Shown here: in pieces, positions 61,657 to 64,000 of the stretch
Numbering within the stretch: position 1 is the stretch's first letter
Layout of the letters: each line of letters opens with the position of its first letter
NCBI RefSeq assembly: GCF_014837145.1
Contig: NZ_JACYFS010000007.1
Coordinates: 147,008 to 211,007, forward strand
DNA: 64,000 nucleotides
Origin: Chryseobacterium caseinilyticum
GTDB taxonomy: Bacteria; Bacteroidota; Bacteroidia; Flavobacteriales; Weeksellaceae
Reading direction: 5' to 3'
Notes under the pieces: model-generated
What the model saw: only the letters and a program-made list of their open reading frames with translations
Told to the model about the DNA's origin: nothing
The model's database searches: none
Made by a program: the position numbers and the translations under genes

Positions 61657-62155
61657 CCGATGTCGCGGATTTGCAATCCGTGACGTCAACACAAAAAAAA
61701 TCCCCCATAAAAACCACAAAAACATCTAAATCATTATCTAATTCTGCATAATTCTGACAATTCTGAAAGAGTAATGCTCAGGTTGCAAACGGCGACCTAA
61801 AAATTTACTGTATTTATCTCTTGATAAACCCGATGTCGCGGATTTGCAATCCGTGACTACAACACACAACAAATCATCCCATAAAAATCACAAAAACATC
61901 TAAAGCATTATCTAATTCTGCATAATTCTGACAATTCTGAAAGAGTAATGCTCAGATTGCAAATCGAAGACCTAAAAGTTTACTGTATTTACCCGATGTC
62001 GCGGATTTGCAATCCGTGACAACAACACACAATAAATCATCCCATAAAAATCACAAAAACATCTAAAGCATTATCTAATTCTGCATAATTTCTGACAATT
62101 CTGAAATAGTAATGCTCAGGTTGCAAATTGGAGACCTGAGAGTCTACTGTATTTA
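61657..62155. repeat. Three-unit tandem array of REP plus RAYT 3'-end fragments
   Basis: Units start at 61657, 61830 and 61993 (lengths 173, 163, 163). Each has a full REP (GATGTCGCGGATTTGCAATCC), about 95 bp matching the last 30 codons and stop region of the RAYT at 58698, and a spacer TTGCAAAnnGnnGACCTnA with TTTACTGTATTTA. Unit 1 also carries TCTCTTGA, the 3' end of the T9SS gene that follows. The RAYT part runs in the same direction as at 58.7 kb. Confidence 0.85.
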
Positions 62156-63040
62156 TCTCTTGAAAATTTTTTTAGTTACCGTACCCTTTTCTGTTTCTAT
62201 TGATAAGAAATAATTACCAGCGGATAATCCTTCAAAATCAACTTTTTGATCTGCTAATTTCACTGGGATTTTTTTGCCGGTACCATCGTAGAGAGCGATT
62301 TGCTGTATCTTATCTTTACTTATTACTTCTAAAAAGCGGGTAGTTGGATTGGGGAAGACTTTAATTTCTGACGAATCGTACACCACCTCATGCGTTCCCA
62401 ATACCATTCCTTCAATAGAAAATGCAGCACCAGTATTTGGGATAACCTGCCAGTTCGGGTAGGCTGCACCACCTGTTAGATTAGATATTCTTGCGTAGTC
62501 CGGTGCTGCCGTCGGGGATAGCCACCAGTTGAATTTCTGTGGTGAAGTTAAAATCATCGAGTCCAGATTAATTCGGGGTACGAAGAAAAGCCAGTATTTT
62601 GTATTACCCTGCAAAACTGCTGTGCCGGGAAGTGCTGATATATCCACAGAAAACGTATAGATATACTGTGCGGTATGTATAATATTGTATCCTTGCGTAC
62701 TGTTGTTAATGTCTAAAGAAATTACAGGGGTTCCTGTCTGAAGAAGGGGATTGCCGGACGGAGCTCCGTTATTGTCGCTGTATATATATAGTATCATCCC
62801 TTTCACCATTGCAGGAAGATTATCTGAAATTTGAGAACCATATAGATTGATGGTGGTTATTTCGCTGGTTTGGGTTAAGGTAAAACTACTTGCCATGCTT
62901 ATCATATCTCCATTATTGGCAAGATAGGAGCTGAAACCAGCTGCTCCATTATAATTAGGAACTGTATGAGAGTAGATCACGGATTGTGCCTTAGTTTGTA
63001 AAATGAAAAACAGGATGAAGAGAATGTAAAATTTTTTCAT
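62153..63040 (-). CDS. T9SS type A sorting domain protein
   Basis: 295 residues, signal peptide ending ILQTKAQ. The central part is a repeated-strand domain (SSFTLTQTSEITTINLYGSQ, TGTPVISLDINN) of no known family. The C-terminal sorting domain is typical: IKVFPNPTTRFLEVISKDK, IALYDGTGKKI, FEGLSAGNYFLSIETEKGTV then TKKIFKR. It is secreted by the type IX system. Its last codons overlap the repeat array, so its 3' flank has been rearranged. Confidence 0.8.
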   Translation of the reverse strand: MKKFYILFILFFILQTKAQSVIYSHTVPNYNGAAGFSSYLANNGDMISMASSFTLTQTSEITTINLYGSQISDNLPAMVKGMILYIYSDNNGAPSGNPLLQTGTPVISLDINNSTQGYNIIHTAQYIYTFSVDISALPGTAVLQGNTKYWLFFVPRINLDSMILTSPQKFNWWLSPTAAPDYARISNLTGGAAYPNWQVIPNTGAAFSIEGMVLGTHEVVYDSSEIKVFPNPTTRFLEVISKDKIQQIALYDGTGKKIPVKLADQKVDFEGLSAGNYFLSIETEKGTVTKKIFKR

Positions 63041-63417
63041 AGATACTTAATTTATTAGTGTGATTACTGTTTTCTGAGTCGTTCTGCAGAAAACAAATTC
63101 TTTTAAAATATTCTCAGTGAGTAGAGAATAAATTAATTTTATCACTTATGATTTGATATCACAATTTAAGGAAAAATAGAAATTGAAACGATGTTTTTTG
63201 CGGATACTTTAAAAATAATTTAATATAATGTTGTTTCTGTTGAAAATTTGGAATGAAATATGAGGATTCAAATGTTTGTTGTGATAGAAATTGTAGTTTC
63301 ACTAACTGAAGTTTCAAGTCTGAAGTAAGTAAATAGTTATAGGTAAAGAAACCTTTGATAGACTTGCAATACTTAAACACCTAACTCGAAGATTACTGTA
63401 GAAATATCTTTTTTCAG

Positions 63418-63524
63418 GAGCCGGGAACCCGCTGTCCACTATATCTTTTTTGCGGCTGCCTCCATTTCATTCCGTCAGCCACAAAAAAGGATGCCGTTTC
63501 CATCGGGGCTGGTAACGATTCCGC
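63418..63524. repeat. GAGCCGGGAACCCGCTGTCC dispersed element
   Basis: Starts GAGCCGGGAACCCGCTGTCC, contains TTTTTTGCGGCTGCC and its opposed GTCAGCCACAAAAAAGG (long imperfect hairpin), and ends CGGGGCTGGTAACG. From general knowledge this type recurs in flavobacterial genomes. Higher GC than flanks. The gap 63041-63417 before it has no gene that I can support. Confidence 0.55.
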
Positions 63525-63547
63525 TTTTAAGAACTGTTGAATTTTGA

Positions 63548-64000
63548 TAAGTTATGAGCAATAAGTAATAAGCAATCACCAGTAAGCAATTAATCTATAA
63601 TAATCTCATTAAAGAAAGCAGCAAAAACTATAATCGGAAAGCCAAAACTTCAATACAAAAATTTCAACCATCGATTCTCACTACATTTTCAGTACGATCA
63701 TTCGTAAAGACCAAACTTCCATTATTTCCAATACTCCGTTGAACCATTCCCATCCTCTGGAGGGGATGTCAAAAATCGCAGATTTTAGACGGGGGTGGTT
63801 ACTTCCACGCAAAAACCAACCTATTATGAATCGAGCTATGAAGCCAACAAAGTAGAACACTCACCGCTGGTGCGGGCGTCCCGCCCGTACCCACATTTCA
63901 CATTTCACATTCCACATTCCACATCCGGACTCTGCACTCCGAATTTCAAATCTCAAACTTCAAATTTCAAATCATCCCATCTTCTGCCGCGGACGTACCA
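63548..64000. other. Repeat-rich intergenic tail without genes
   Basis: In order: GAGCAATAAGTAATAAGCAA (reverse of the tail text at 24.5 and 28.26 kb), CATCCTCTGGAGGGGATG with AAAATCGCAGATTTTAGAC (63749-63800, hairpin), GCGGGCGTCCCGCCCGT (63872-63888, palindrome), and TTTCACATTTCACATTCC and ATTTCAAATCTCAAACTTC low-complexity units (to 63975). No coding sequence is supported. Confidence 0.55.

Noticed and set aside
61657..62155. CRISPR array
   Set aside because: Units are 163-173 bp, the supposed spacers are homologous to each other and to a transposase gene, and no cas genes are near.
63159..63380. 73-codon minus-strand open frame
   Set aside because: Low-complexity Phe/Lys/Leu composition from AT-rich DNA, no start context and no conserved feature.
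1..64000. tRNA, rRNA, known riboswitch or prophage
   Set aside because: No cloverleaf, ribosomal or recognised riboswitch consensus and no phage structural genes were seen by eye. A covariance-model scan would be decisive and was not possible.

Overview
The window is AT-rich DNA from a member of the Bacteroidota, most likely a Weeksellaceae/Chryseobacterium-type flavobacterium. The evidence is a SusC/SusD pair, a type IX secretion sorting domain, promoter boxes of the TAnnTTTG type, many short lipoproteins and many flavobacterial-style intergenic repeats. No rRNA, tRNA, CRISPR array or phage was seen. All family names come from reading the proteins by eye; no database search was run.

Layout. 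1-9.4 kb: a truncated secreted protein, a MITE-like element, a TonB-C-like protein, a TPR lipoprotein broken by a one-base slip in a poly-T tract, a 1897-residue SF1 helicase with transglutaminase-like and nuclease-like domains, and small envelope genes. 9.6-17.6 kb: a cupin, a beta-barrel protein, a LysR regulator divergent from an MFS exporter plus metallo-hydrolase, an OmpR/histidine-kinase pair and two unknown membrane proteins.

17.8-56.1 kb is an almost complete pectin utilisation locus. Secreted or surface enzymes: PL10 and PL1 pectate lyases, two CE8 methylesterases, two CE12 acetylesterases, three alpha/beta-hydrolase esterases, GH28, GH43, GH95, GH105, two DUF4861 proteins and a DUF1593 protein. 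SusC/SusD import the oligomers. Beyond a divergent 854-bp promoter region with two LacI-type palindromes, the plus strand carries kduI-kduD-uxaC-kdgK-eda-exuT-uxaB-uxaA; kdgF sits among the esterases. Together they take unsaturated and saturated galacturonate to KDG, then pyruvate and glyceraldehyde-3-phosphate. No local regulator gene (HTCS, LacI, AraC) is present, so control must come from elsewhere.

56.1-64 kb is accessory. The 3' end of uxaA and its terminator are duplicated around one small gene; four small unrecognised proteins follow; then a REP-associated tyrosine transposase (RAYT) flanked by inverted REPs, a decayed tandem SnoaL duplicate, an SDR gene whose catalytic-Tyr codon is a stop, a divergent HxlR regulator, a three-unit tandem array of RAYT 3'-end fragments with REPs, and a T9SS cargo protein. 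The last 0.6 kb has only dispersed repeats. At least nine dispersed intergenic repeat families occur, several forming hairpins with compensating changes.
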